Shown: positions 1-12,431, counted from the stretch's first letter. The stretch is DNA of 64,000 nucleotides from Colletotrichum lupini (GCF_023278565.1 NC_064676.1:1-64000), one strand, 5' to 3'. Made by a program: numbers and translations. Notes: generated by a model not told the origin, from the letters alone.

Positions 1-104
1 CCTAACCCTAACCCTAACCCTAACCCTAACCCTAACCCTAACCCTAACCCTAACCCTAACCCTAACCCTAACCCTAACCCTAACCCTAACCCTAACCCTA
101 ACCC
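1..104. repeat. Telomere, CCCTAA repeats
   Basis: About 17 uninterrupted copies of CCCTAA (TTAGGG on the other strand) run from the first base to 104, then stop abruptly at TA-rich DNA. This is the standard telomere repeat of filamentous fungi and shows that the window begins at a chromosome end, with the centromere to the right. No variant units were seen inside the array. Confidence 0.99.
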
Positions 105-2640
105 AATTAGCTTTAACTACCCCATAATTTTTAACTACGCCGCGCATTAGGCTAAGGGGTTTAGAGTTAAATAATAAAGTAGTTATAAATATAATAAAAT
201 AAAATAAAGTTAATAAGCTTAAAATAACTAAGTAAAAATTTTCGCTTTTTAATTAAAAATAAAAAAGGAGATCGACGATTTATTTTAATAAAAAATTGTT
301 ATATTAAAACGATTTTAAAAATATACTTTTTATAATTCTCTCTAACTTCGGTTCTTTTTACTTCTTTAATAATAATAATTAAATCCGATTTTTTTATTAA
401 ATATACCTCGTTAAACTTAATAACTTTTTATAATTATTAATCAGATTACTAAGTATAATTAAATTAAATATCTTTAATAAAAATAACTTAGTAATATATT
501 AAGGTATTACTTTAATTAAAGCTTGAAGTTAATTAATAAGGGGATTATATAGTATTAAGAGAATTAATAAAGTTTACTAAATAATACTAATATTAAAAAT
601 ATAAATAAAATAAATATTATAATTAAAAAGACGTTTATTAACGTAATTTTAATAAAAGGAATTATTTATTTACTTTTTTATTTATAATATAAAAAGTAGT
701 TAGTAAAAGTAGAGGAAAGAAAGTATAAAAAATAAGACTTTTTAAATAAGTATAATAAAAAAGTAATAATTATTAAAAAAATATAAAATATTATAAAAAT
801 AATATAAAAAGTTATAGAAATCGGAGTATATAAAATATAATAAAATAGAAAATGAAATAAATAAAGAGAACTTTAATTAAAAGCTTAGGGGTACGTTAAG
901 TATTTATATAGGAGTTAAGTTTTAGGAAATTTATTAAAAGAGTACTAACTAACCAATCTTTATATAAGTAATTAGTTTTTAAATAGGTAATTAGTTTTTA
1001 TATAAATAACTAGTTTTATATAAATAACTAGTTTTATATAAAAGAGCAGTTTTTATATAAGAAAGTAGTTTTTATATAAGAGAATAGTTTTTATATAAAA
1101 AAGTAGTTTTTATATAAGGGAGCAGTTTTTATATAAGAGAGCAGTTTTTATATAAAAAACTAATTTTATATAAGTAACTAGTTTTTATATAAAAGAGCAG
1201 TTTTATATAAGTAATTAGTTTTTATATTTAAAGGGTATATATTAAGTACTTAAAAAATATACTAATTAAGAATAATTAAGGGAGCGATATAAAATATATT
1301 TATACTCAATAAATAAAAAAGATCTAAAAAAATAGAACTACTTAGCGATAAGTCTTTTAATAAAATAGAAAAAGTATACGATATTTAAATAAGAAATAAC
1401 TAAATATACTTAATAAGAATATATTAATAAGAATAATACTAAGGGAGAGTAATAGAAAATATACCAAACTTTTTTTTAAAAAATAGTATTAAAGTTACGA
1501 AAAGCGGTTTTTATAATAAAAAAGTAATTAAAATATAATACGCCGATTTTAAAAAATAGAAGTTACTCAATTCGAATTTATAAAGAGCGTTAATTAGTTT
1601 TTTTATATAATAACTAGTTTTTTAGTATTATATTTTTTTTAAAATAAAAAAGGTCCGTATAGCCTTAATATATAACTAATAAAAACCCGCGCTTCGATTA
1701 AAACTAGTTAAAAACTTAAGAATCGTATACGCTAAGAGTAATACGGGCTAATTAGTATTTTTATACCGCCGCACTTTTAAAATAAGATACGGGCGTATTA
1801 CTTATATTATATTATATAAGGTACTTAGGCTTTAAAGACGCCGGTAGGGCTATATATAGCGCATAGTAAATATATCATCAATAAGACCTCGTTATTAGGC
1901 ATCCTAGAAACGTTTACTATGCTTTTTAATACTACGACTAATCTCTATATATTATAAACGAGAGGCATAGGGTATTAGGCCCTACACTAGCATAGCTATT
2001 TATAATATATTCTAACCTAAACTAAATCGTTAGTATTTTATTTAATTATAATACATTTTGCTCTAAGATTATAATAGGTACTAATCCGGCAGCTATCTCT
2101 AAATATTCTTATTAATCTATAGATATACCTTGGCATTGCCCTATTCAAATTCTTTTTACTTAAGAAGATATAACTCCTACTATACCTTTTATTAATATCC
2201 GCACACCCGCCTATATAATACCAAATCCTTTAATTATAGTAGGCATATAGAAGGTTAGAAGCAGCCCGAACTTAGCTACCGTATTTAGAGACTTAAAGAA
2301 AACCGGGATATAGGGAGTAAGAATTAAACACAGGGTATTAATTATTCACTAGCTCTACGACTAAAGCCAAGCTCTACCTTATAAGGTTATATATAATAAT
2401 AATACTATTTAAACTCATGTATCATATTAAATAAGCCCTAAGGAGCGAGATCACAAGCTCATATTTATAAATTAAATAGCAGAACCGGAGATAAAACTCA
2501 CTACCCTTCTTAGAAAATAACCACTTTATATAGTAACTACGAGAGGCGGTCAAACAACCAACTACAATAAAATACTCGAGGTTATAAAAATAAGTCTTCG
2601 GACTAAAAAGCATTAGCAATACCTACTATCAAGGCTTAAA
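105..2640. repeat. AT-rich subtelomeric repeat relic, RIP-like
   Basis: The sequence is dominated by A and T, with TA steps everywhere, few G or C, and stop codons in all frames; the longest open frame is about 65 codons (2422-2619, minus) and resembles nothing recognisable. This composition is what repeat-induced point mutation leaves behind in duplicated DNA of ascomycetes. The GC content rises gradually after about 2640. Subtelomeric helicase genes or transposons often occupy this place in other fungi, but too little coding signal survives to say what this was. Confidence 0.8.
957..1227. repeat. Degenerate 18-19 bp tandem array
   Basis: About 14 head-to-tail units share the core TTTTATATAA followed by a variable purine-rich stretch ending in TAG or CAG. 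Units are 18 or 19 bp because the leading T run has 4 or 5 Ts. Variants of the tail include GTAACTAG, AAGAGCAG, AGAGAGCAG and AAAAGTAG, consistent with C-to-T decay of a CAG-ending ancestor. The array is embedded in the AT-rich relic and has no coding potential. Confidence 0.85.
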
Positions 2641-3680
2641 ATAACACTTTCTCCGGTCCCCGTTAAACTTAACTACCTACTAACAGTTTATCATTTTTTC
2701 ATTAAGACTCTAAACAATACCTTTCGTGCCCCGATTCCTCTATAGTGTTACTTGCCTTCTCTTCCGGTAAAAAAAAGGCCGCAGGTCATCTGGCCTACGG
2801 ATGCTCCGTACGACGAAATGATCTTAGCAATGTTAGAGGCTAAATGCCCGGGAGAAAAAGCATGTGCTCTTCCCATGCCCATGGCACGTCCCTAACACGC
2901 CTACACCCTAGTTGACCCATATAATACACCGGGCCGGCACCTTAGCATAGTAGAAATTATATACCCGGTAGGATAGCTTACTTTCGAGCTTCCAACAGAC
3001 ACCGATTCAAGCACCAATGCGATGAACCAGAAATTCTGAACGTCCTTCGCAACAACAGAAAGCAATACCTTAAGTCAGCTAGAGTCAAGTTGTGCGGGCC
3101 CTTTACAGCTATAAAGAGTTAAAGTTTAGTCAGGAGGAGGAGGTTAGAGGGGAAGAGGGATAACAAAGTAGGGCTATAAAGAAAATAGGGACCTGACTCG
3201 AGGCCTCAACTTTAGCCCAGTGCTCTGGAAATACATACTATAAATATTATGGGACATAAAACCTTAGCGTCAGTATAGAGAACTGAAAGTAGGATGTAGC
3301 GAAAGGGCTCTGGTCAACACAGCTCGCATGTTATCTATACTCCTTCATTGAGCCTAGAACTTTGTGGACCATAAACTTCGATGATACATGTCAAACTTTC
3401 CCGAAATAACAAAGTTTACCCTTCCCATTCCACCTAGGGCAGATTATTGCTAAATTTGCCCGACTAAATTCTTGCGAAGCACCCACTTGCGTCTCTCCCA
3501 GAGTCATGATTATAACAAATATAAGAACACACAACTATCCATAGATAATCATCTCCATCATCGCCACAACCTTCATTAACAATCATCACTTCGGTCTTCA
3601 CTTTCGTTCTCACTTTTACAAAAGTCTTTCTTTTACTTCTCTCTTCTTAACGGCATAATTCCAATTCCGTTAACCTTACT
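2641..3680. other. Gene-free transition zone
   Basis: Base composition returns from AT-rich to ordinary here. No open frame of note was found on either strand. The last 170 bases hold a TATA-like ATATAAGA (3520-3527) and a pyrimidine-rich tract (about 3595-3652), which belong to the promoter of the secreted-protein gene that starts at 3681. Confidence 0.6.
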
Positions 3681-3929
3681 ATGCATTCCTCAACCATTTT
3701 CACGGTCGCCATTGCTGCTTTTGGCTTCTTTGGCGAAGCTTCAGCGTACTGCAACTGGAATAAGAAGACTGTCGAGAACTGCTGTTATCGCGATAACGAC
3801 GCAAGAGTCAGGCAAGGCGGTTATATTAACTTCCCGCAAGGCACAATCTGCCCTGAATCCCACTCGAATACCTGTGGCGCGGACTGCTGCACCTTTGATA
3901 CTGGTCTGGGTATCGGCTGCCCCAAGTAG
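3681..3929 (+). CDS. Small secreted 8-cysteine protein (candidate effector)
   Basis: An intronless 82-residue protein. Residues 1 to about 22 form a signal peptide (hydrophobic stretch ending in an A-S-A type cleavage site), so it should be exported. The mature part of about 60 residues holds eight cysteines at 24, 34, 35, 57, 65, 69, 70 and 80, giving the order C-CC-C-C-CC-C with spacings 9, 21, 7, 3 and 9. That order is the one of hydrophobins, but the gap of 3 between the fifth and sixth cysteines is shorter than usual and the chain is polar rather than amphipathic, so a hydrophobin call is not justified. It is the first gene after the telomere-proximal relic, preceded by a TATA-like element and a C/T-rich tract typical of strongly expressed fungal genes. 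Function unknown; secretion is well supported, an effector role is inference. Confidence 0.8.
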   Translation: MHSSTIFTVAIAAFGFFGEASAYCNWNKKTVENCCYRDNDARVRQGGYINFPQGTICPESHSNTCGADCCTFDTGLGIGCPK

Positions 3930-5197
3930 GCATTTGTCCGTACCTGCTACGATGCAACTTGATAGTAAGCTTCGGTTCAGATTCTGGTTGTATTCAAGGT
4001 AATCTAACATTAATTATTAGGCCGCCACTTTCAAGTCTACGAGCTCCAAACATAAAGACCTTCACGGCAAACCTCTTTCGTCTTTTTGATCTTGGAATTC
4101 ATGTCGTTCCTACCTTGGTATACTTTCGACACCATCACGCCGGCTATGGGTTGATTTGGGAAACCCAAGTGGTAACGCAGACTCGAAGTAGGACTTGAAC
4201 CAGACTTTGAATCAGACTTAACGTAGGGATTGCTTATTGAGGCTTGGGCCTTAGAACAGTAACCGGTTGATATCTCTGCTTTTCATCGTTCAATTTGAAT
4301 ACAATGAGGCTAGCCCGTATAAGTTGAGTCTGTTCTGGGAAGTGACCTGTATCAATTGACATTACAATCATACCTGAAGGCCGGTTTCAAAATAGCGGTT
4401 TAAATCAATTTGGCTCATGTTCATTTTTTTCCATCGCTACATAATGATAAGGCCGTGAAATTTAACAACTGAGGTTTGATGAATCATGACTAGAGCAACG
4501 ACTCGATCGGAAAGATACCTGCAAGACAACTGATCTGGCTCAGATTACATCGGATCTGCATGGACCTGATTGCTAAAAGCTTGCATCAGGTCAACGGAAA
4601 CCCGCCAATAGTTTTGTGAGGCTTCATAAAGACAGTCGTAGTCCAAATCGCACATGTTGAGTTGTCCACGTAATTCTGGTTGAGATTCTAGTGACCAACA
4701 AGCTATACCTACGGCACGGGAAAAGTCGAATAATCTGGCGCTTCTAGTAGTGGCCCGGGGTACGAGACTCGCAAGCGGGCGATATCACCGAGAAGGTCTC
4801 CACACCACACGCGACCAAATCTCCTATCGCGGCGCCTACCTCATGCTACCTGTCATGCTACCTGTGATGTATCTTCGTGCTATCGTTCTTAGTTGAGATC
4901 TAGCACGGACCCGGGGATACTTTCCGCATTCCGCTCAACGCCGGGCTCAGTCCCGAGGGCGGGGTTCGCATCCTGCCGGGGGGATGCTGTGGGGACGCAT
5001 AGTCGGATACATGTCAAGTGGGGACGTTATCCTCCGAGATAAAGAAACCCCACCCACAAAGCCGCCCATTTATCGCATCTAACATCTTCGAGTCATCATA
5101 TCATCGTCTTCCTATTGTTCTTGCACAAACTTCAAGTAGCTCTCCTACGCAGTGTTGTTCATACGGCTACCAAAGCCAAAACAAATCGAGCGTGGCA
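3930..5197. other. Gene-free interval
   Basis: Short open frames only (below 85 codons, without family resemblance or splice logic). The right end is the promoter of the Zn2Cys6 regulator starting at 5198. Nothing else was recognised. Confidence 0.6.
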
Positions 5198-7790
5198 ATG
5201 TCAGCAAGGAGCGGTGTTGGGAGAAACCGTGCATCGAAAAGGCGCACATCGAAAGCGTAAGTCACCATGGCTGCTCCTGTCAACAGGACTTGACCGGTCA
5301 TATTGATTGACGATTTTTCGGCTGCGAAGCTGCACAAGATGCCGCGATCAAAAGATTAAATGCTCGGGCTCAGACCCCTGTCAACAATGCAGCAAGAGAG
5401 AGCAGGAATGCGTCTTTCCTGACGAGTCGCAAAAGGTCGTGGTCACCAGGAGGTAAAACTTCGGTCTGGTCGACTTACTTCTGATATCAAACTACTCGGT
5501 TCACTCACGAAATGGCTCTAGGTATATCAGCGACTTGCAAGAAAAGCTGGCCGCATCCGAGCGGCGAGCATCTTTGATGGTCTCACAAGACCCGCCATTG
5601 GATCAACAAGCAAACAACAAAACGCGTCAGAGCAGGCTGTTCATTCAATATCTACGCTCAAGATCAGATACTAACAGATACTATAGTAGAAATCCCTGGT
5701 GATGCCACTGAGAGTTATCTTTCAACACAGGACCGCACAGTGGGAAACATTTTCCCCATTACGCCCTCATCTTCGACTGTACTCGCTTCATCTCTTGGCG
5801 TCCATGTGCCCACAAACGAGGCACCGCTCACAAATCCACTAGCTTTCCATACAATAGACTGGGTTCCGGGTCCTAGTGGTACTCCCGGTACGTCTGAGGC
5901 GCCAGTTTCCTCCAGCGCAGTACGTTGATGCTTGCCTAATCAGTATTTATGGGAACGTCTTCCAATTGGGCTTTCAACCGACGGGTCTTATCTATGACCC
6001 ATGAAGCAATCACCGGCACTGCTTTATCCCCAGAGAACCTATTCTTTGACGGAAAGGTTTACGACTTGAGGTGGGATGGAGGCCGAATCTCATCTTCAGG
6101 GGACGATTTCAGCCTTGCCAGTTTGCCGACTCAGGATTTTGCAATCTATCTGATTAATTCCGTCAAGTTTCACTGCTGCCGGTTGTTCTATCTGTTTGAA
6201 GAGGACAGTTTCATGGAGCACTTTGCCACATTCCATGCAAGTGCCGCGGATCAGTCAAAAGTCCCCCGGCTGTGGTTCGTTCACTACCTCATTATCTTAG
6301 CATTCGGCAAGGCGTTTATCGTACAGACATCAAAGTCACACCAACCTCCTGGAGCAGACCTGTTTGTGCAAGCTATGAAGCTTATGCCGGACTTCACCTT
6401 CTTCGAGTGTGACTACATAGAAAGGATGCAGGTACTTTGCTGTACCTCGCTGTATCTTCACTGCATAAGTTGTCGGCCCGCTGCTTATCGATATGTTGGT
6501 GAGCCATGCCTCTCTCTCTGGCCTCAGCTTCCGATAAACCTCTTCCAGGTTGGACAGGCGCTTAGCACAGCGTTCGAACATGGCCTACATACCGAGATGC
6601 AGAGCCACCACCTAGACGAGACGTATGTTCAGAGGTGCAGGCTAGTATGGTGGACAATATATGTCTTGGAGCGTCAAATGTCAGCACTCATGGGAGTGCC
6701 TATGTTCATCTCGGATGAATGCGTCTGCACACCGTTCCCCATATTTTACGAGCAAGCACAAAGAACCAGCGCTTTGCACATACAGATCAAGTTGGCGCAG
6801 GTACTGGGGCAGATCCATCAGAGTAAGGCGAAGAGTCATATACTCATCTTGAGCTTACTACCATCGCTCTGGTGGCTAACATGTTGCACTAGCTGTTTAT
6901 GGCATTGAAGGACAGCTCGACAGTCGCTACTTGGGTGCCACAAAGGCTGTTCTCCAAAGTATAGCAGGCCTCGCTACCGACCTCCATGGTTTGTTTGACA
7001 TCGACTCCAGTGAGAACACATCAGGAGTCTCCCGTGTCTCGGCACATTTGCATCTCCAGTACCACCAAGTATGGAGACATCAAACTTCGGTATAGAGGAA
7101 ATGCTAACTTAACGTGTACGAAGTGCATCGTTCTAACCACTAGGCCGCTATTATTCATATTCCTACAGTCCAAACTCGGGCAATCTGAATCAGTGCTGAT
7201 GCAGTGGTTGCATTCCGATAGCATCAGAAGCTTACTACAGGTTTGCACGGATTCTTCGCGACAGATAATCAAAATTTTATTGAGATTATTGAGTCATGGT
7301 TTACTGGGTAAGTCGCTCAATTATTCTTTGCAAGGAGTGGTAGCTCATTCGACGGATCACAGAAAGCTTCCTAAGGTTTGATCTGGATGCTACATCAACA
7401 GCTGCAGTCGCCATGTCTATGGCTGCAGCTATTGAGCCGACTCTGTTTCCCGACAAAGCAGCGTGGTCTCAACGGGTGTTCCTCATCCTCGAAGAAATGA
7501 GCTCTCACGGTAGTAAGATCGCAGGAATGATCTTATCTGAACTGAGGCAGCTTGGTAATTATCTTCACCATCTCAGTGCAGATGAAGAAGTCCCAAGCCA
7601 AGTTCATGGGACACAGCGTACTGCCTCTACCAATGATGTTGGATCATACCCAACAGACCAGGCCCTAGGTTTGGAGTTTGAGCAAAGCCTGGCTATGGAG
7701 GCCGAGCTTAGCACAGACCTTCTGATCGATATCGCTAACTCGCTGGATCCTGAGAGCTTGAGCTGGGATTTCCCCGTAGCTGAAGGCTAG
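5198..7790 (+). CDS. Zn(II)2Cys6 transcription factor
   Basis: Nine exons: 5198-5256, 5330-5452, 5522-5625, 5687-5887, 5944-6494, 6549-6822, 6893-7068, 7124-7307, 7363-7790, giving 699 residues. A zinc binuclear cluster sits at residues 21-47 with cysteines 21, 24, 31, 37, 40 and 47 (spacing 2-6-5-2-6), split from its basic N-terminal arm by the first intron; a short coiled-coil-like linker follows. The middle contains the fungal-specific regulatory domain, with the LSMTHE motif before it and characteristic stretches such as RCRLVWWTIYVLER. It should be a nuclear, DNA-binding regulator recognising CGG-type half sites. The start is the ATG just before the basic arm; an in-frame upstream frame lacks an obvious promoter gap. 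Intron 5 (6495-6548) has a weak donor, GTTGGT; if kept it adds 18 residues without a stop. Its targets may lie in the neighbouring catabolic genes, but that is inference. Confidence 0.88.
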
Positions 7791-7976
7791 TGGACAGCCG
7801 CGAGTCCATCAGACCTAAGTGACATCTCAATATTGCTTAGCAGAAGCACAACACAAAGTCACCATGAGTCGGGAATGGTGTGCAGTTTGTTCAATTGAAA
7901 GTATGTCTGTTCAGACTCCCTGGAACCGTTTTCTGCCTAGGGTGTCTTGCTTGCGCACAACATACGTTTGCAAAGA

Positions 7977-8708
7977 TCAAGCATCATTCATCTTCCACAG
8001 AGATGGCATCGGCCCTCCTTCTCCGTACAACGGATCCTTAATCGGACCAGGGACCTTCTCGCACCTTCCCCGTTTCTCGTCTGTTTCCTGAACCGAATCT
8101 AATGGATACTCCATATCATAAGGTTCTTCCCTTGAGTTGAACCCCGTCTCAAAACCTTGTCAGCTCCTGACTTATGCACATAACGTATGAATGAAGCGAT
8201 GTTTAAGTAGACCTTACCAAAGCATAAAACCCAATTATCTCATAGTCATCCTCAGATTCCCTAACAAAGTGTGTCACTCCTGCCTAGATTGAAGAAGTTG
8301 GCATAAGTAGCTCAGCCCCTGATCGGGTTCTGCCGGTTTTTAGTAACTTACTGGCCATGCAAAGACGTCCCCAGCACGAGCAACAAACTCGACGCCCACA
8401 GGGTTGCCGAACTCATCGGTGTCTGCGTCCAAAGGAGATTTTCCAAGAACATATGTGCCGCTGCCATGTAAGACAGTGTACGCCTCGTGTGTCGTCAAAT
8501 GATAGTGGGGGGTAGCTGCGAGTGTTTCGTTGGCGATCTTCCAGTGACCCCCTTTGACCCACTCCGAGGTGTTGATCGCCTCTAAAGCGCCTTCAACTGT
8601 TTTGTTCTCCAGCGCGTTTCTATACACAATGACAGGGAATTTGGAATTTGGGGAATGAGGGGTGGGTGGGACCTTAAATGTCTCTGGGGAGATTGGAGAT
8701 GATGCCAT
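7977..8708 (-). CDS. RmlC-like cupin protein (YjlB type)
   Basis: Three exons on the minus strand: 8352-8708, 8218-8283 and 7977-8147, giving 197 residues. The central cupin barrel shows the metal-binding histidines in the sequence PHYHLTTHEAY, and the second cupin half lies across the first intron (AGVTHF...). The last exon reads to a C-terminal YGEGGPMPSLW segment typical of fungal YjlB-like cupins, which supports the splicing: without it the protein would end prematurely at 8340. The second acceptor (TTTTGAG) was chosen because it is the only nearby one that keeps the frame. A 19-residue longer N-terminus from 8765 is possible but starts at a non-ATG codon context of low quality. Substrate unknown. 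It is convergent with the Zn2Cys6 regulator, 186 bp apart. Confidence 0.85.
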
Positions 8709-9654
8709 TGTAAGGAACAGGAACTGTCTTGGTGAGGGAGACGTTGTTGGCGATAGGGTGATCAATGGGTCAGTCAGCTCGATAAGTTTGTGACCATCAT
8801 GATATTTGTACCTTGCTTTGACTGAGCTCTAGCGCGATCGACAATGATAGCATGTTATCACGATTGCGAAAGCTTCGTGCCTCGACCGTGCAACAGATGC
8901 AATGTGTGGGGGAGGAGTCGGCAAAACAGCCACCGGGAACTGGGTCCGTAGACCAAAGCAGTGACGCCATAGTCTTGCAATGGGAAATCGGATGCGTTTC
9001 CCGAGAATCACCACCCACTTCAACACCCCCCACGATGAGAGTGGTAAGTCTTTCCGAAAACCGGCAATCCTACCACACCCAACAACCTGGAGGTCTCCAC
9101 GACTTTCTCATCAATTGCTGGGCGCCAATCAACGATACCTTGGCGGTTCTGGCACCCAAGCCGACCAATATCGAGTATCTGGTACTGCGGCATCTTCAAC
9201 CCCCAACTGTGTGACCATGTGCCCGAACCCGAAGCCGTAAACAATGAAATAAAGAGAGCTTTGCGATACTGTGGTTGTTTTGAATTTCGCTGTGCCACGC
9301 AAACTTACCGGACGGCTTGCCGGGCACGACTTTACATCAAGCCGGCAAGTAGAATCTCGGTTCTGTTACTGCATGAAGTATACTAAGCAAATGAGTACAT
9401 TCAGTCGCCCAACTTTGGCTATCTAGGTGGCTCCAACATGACTGGTTGCATCATAGTCAAAACACACGTATAACTTATTGACTTGGGTAAACTATATAGA
9501 TGGCCAAGTTCGTTTAGCTATGTTCGGAGGCTAAGGGACCTTGTACACAAAACGATTGACCTTCAAAATAAGGTGGTTGTTTCGCCACCCCCTAGACCAA
9601 TCTAGCATAGATGCTCCTCTGCTATCAATCGCCAGCTTTTTTTAGCCCATGGGC
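8709..9654. other. Gene-free interval
   Basis: Overlapping open frames of 78 to 120 codons occur on both strands (for example 8852-9214 plus and 9020-9298 minus), but none shows a conserved motif, and they contradict each other. The interval probably holds the cupin promoter and the 3' end of the permease transcript. Confidence 0.55.
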
Positions 9655-11734
9655 TTACCACAACTGTACGTAGCTGAAGAATCTTCTGATCTTCGGCTGC
9701 TTGTAATATTCGTCTAGTTGCTTTATCTCCTCAGTTGATAGCTCTCGCCGACCAGTGATGCAGTCTGCTGTATTCGGATCACGCCAGGGTGTTCTGTAAA
9801 TGATCTTATATCCAAGCGTTGCACCGAGGATGAGAATGAGTCCGATGGTGTATTGGAAAAAGTTCTCTGCCGTGAACCCCCCGCCACCCTAAGATAGACT
9901 GGTCAGCCTCTTCGCGGAACAGAAGTGAGAAGAGATAAGAAATCAACGATATCATGCATCGGAATACGAAATCACTTACGATAGGGTTGATGCCGCAGGC
10001 TAGACACGAAGCCAGTAGAATCAATGAAACGATCATTAACCAGGCAGGAGCCAAAGGCCATGCAGATGATTCCCACGCATATGTCTGGGAGAATAGAAGG
10101 TCCCCTTGTGCCTTGATGGCACATCTGAATCGCCAATTGGTGAAGGAAATGATGATCCAATTGGTGAAGAAAGATGCACTAGTGATCGAAACCAACCAGT
10201 TCAAGACCCTGATACCATCTCCTATAAATTTGTTAGCCGGCATATGCAATCAAAACACTCTGCTTTCAGTCTCATGGCACTCACCCGATAGCTGTATGTA
10301 CGACAGCACAGCGGCAACGATGCACGTCACGAGCAGCGCCAGCCTCGGTCGACCCTTGTCGTCTACTCTGGCCAGGCGACCTGAGATGAGTTTCTGATGT
10401 GACATAGAGCGCAGGACTCTAGAAGACAAGTATACTGATTCGGCGGCGATTGCTAGAACTCCACACATCATCCCAGCATTCAGGAGCGAGGATATGCCAC
10501 GAATTCCAGAGCTCTCTACAGCGATAACAAAGGGAGATGCAGAAACGCTACTGCCACCAAGCAGCCTTTCATCATCCGAGGGTACCAAAATTGTGATGAA
10601 TATGACACTAAGCATGTAAATGAAGTTGACTCGGAAAGGGACGAGCTTTGTTGCATGGGCCATTGAGAAGCGAGGACTATCGGCCTCGCCGCCCATGATG
10701 CCGACGAAAACTTGGTCGCCAACGGCCCATGTTGCTAATAGGGCACAATTCGCGAATCCCTGTACACACGTACTTAGATATTAGCTGTATCCAATTTCAT
10801 TGCCAAGAATTGATATCAGTGCCTACAGTAAATCCGTTGAGGAATGGCGGGAGGCTTGTCCAGGTTTCTCCTCGGTGCAGATAACCGTTTGGCCCGGCTC
10901 CAAGTACCAACGCAAGTGAGAGTATGATAATGATCAGGAAGAGAAAGATTTTGATGATGGACGTGACATATTCGAACCAGGCGAAGGCTTTGTTGGGAAG
11001 AAGGAAGATGACGAAGCACGCGAATAAAAATAGAGAAACTATTGCGGAAGATCAGCTTCAATTCGACGCCAAGTAGAGTAGGTGGCATTCGGTTCAGACT
11101 TATACGCGCGAGACTTACTAGTTGCCGCTTGTGGAAACGATTCTGGAGCCCAGAAGCGAAGGAGAACGTGGAAGAATCCCGCTTCAGCTGCTACTATCGC
11201 AGCCCATCCTATTCGAAAGTTAGTGACAGCAAGGTTTCAATCAGGATCGCCTTTTGCCTCACTCACCAAGCCATTCAGCGAACCCAGCACCAAACGCCAA
11301 TGCTGGATCGACCCAGCGGTCAGCGTAGTCTATATAGTTACCGGATACCGGAAAAGCAATTGTCATTTCGGAAAGTGATTGAAGGACAGCCCAAACACAA
11401 CTGCAGACCAAAAAATATGCAACAACCATATTGCCGGGGCCTCCAGTAGCTAAAGCCTTGCCAGTTGCGATAAAGACGCCGCTTCCAATGTTGGAGCCAA
11501 GAGAGATAATCTATTGTCATAGTGAGTAGAACATTCGACAACGGCTCCTCGCGTGTAGTAAAGACTGACATGAATTTGACGTGGAGAAATGGATCTGTGG
11601 AACTCGCCGTTTCGATCGTCTTCAACCTGACCCACAACAATACTACGTGTGGGTTGCAGGTCTTCTACGCCAGTCTTTTCATCCCCCAACTTGTCATCTT
11701 TGCTGGTGGCAAAAGGTGGTGTAAGATGCGACAT
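9655..11734 (-). CDS. Amino acid permease (APC superfamily)
   Basis: Seven exons on the minus strand: 11570-11734, 11267-11510, 11119-11208, 10827-11038, 10285-10759, 9980-10221, 9655-9888, giving 553 residues. The N-terminal 50 residues are polar and cytosolic. The first membrane helix starts at IISLGSNIGSGVF, the substrate-binding signature of fungal amino acid permeases (AAP family), followed by roughly twelve hydrophobic segments and conserved stretches such as FPVSGNYIDYADRW and KAFAWFEY. The C-terminus ends with the usual tail rich in acidic and aromatic residues. It is a plasma-membrane proton/amino-acid symporter by family; the exact substrate cannot be read from sequence. It diverges from the monooxygenase gene at 12432 over a 697 bp promoter containing several GATA-factor type sites, which fits nitrogen control. 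Confidence 0.93.
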
Positions 11735-12431
11735 CGTATAGCCGGTCAGAGAGACTCAATCTGTGGCGGACGATTGGAAAGCGGATGGTAAATCATGGTC
11801 GGTCGGAAGGCGGAAAATCGGGGGCCCGTCTTATGTGTTGCGGCAATCCGCGAAATCCACATCACGTTACTGCCTGCTTTAAGGTAGATAGCAAAACATG
11901 TCCGGCTAGTCGTTATCATCGGCAATTAGAAAGTGGCATGTTATCCCGCCGGCGGCATGCGCCAAGTCAATATGCAAGATACTCCTGCCCTTTCCCCGTT
12001 TAGGACGCATGTCTTCTGTTGAAGGACTGATGGACATTCCCTCCACAACCTGAGTGCCGCTACGGGAAACGCATCCGATGATAGTCAGGGAAAGGAGAAC
12101 GCTCTCAGGAAAGTTTGTCATCTACCTCTTGATTACTTGGCATGCCACTAACACTTTGTGCCTTAACTATCGGATGGCAAAGCCGTGAAACACTGGCTGA
12201 TAATGTAGGTGTAGAGAGATGTGATCGAGTGTATCTACCATCGGAGACACTGGCGTTGATGTGTAGGACGCAGCACAACAACAAATTTATTCGTCGATGC
12301 GATTGTGGTAAAACAGGCGACATTAATATAAATAAGACTCTTATAATGATGATGATCCTCGACACATCCTCAGACAATTCCATAACCATCGCGTTTCTAT
12401 ACCTTGAGGAACAGGAAGCTTCGATTTGATA
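11735..12431. promoter_or_regulatory. Divergent promoter, permease / monooxygenase
   Basis: This 697 bp interval separates two divergent starts. It carries HGATAR-type sites (AGATAG at 11886-11891, TGATAA on the minus strand at 11913-11918, TGATAA at 12198-12203), the pattern recognised by AreA/NIT2 nitrogen regulators, and a TATA box TATAAATA at 12327-12334, about 100 bp before the monooxygenase ATG. The sites are short and could occur by chance; co-regulation is inference. Confidence 0.45.

Noticed and set aside
8852..9298. Frames of 120 codons (plus) and 92 codons (minus)
   Set aside because: They overlap each other on opposite strands and neither has motifs or splice logic.
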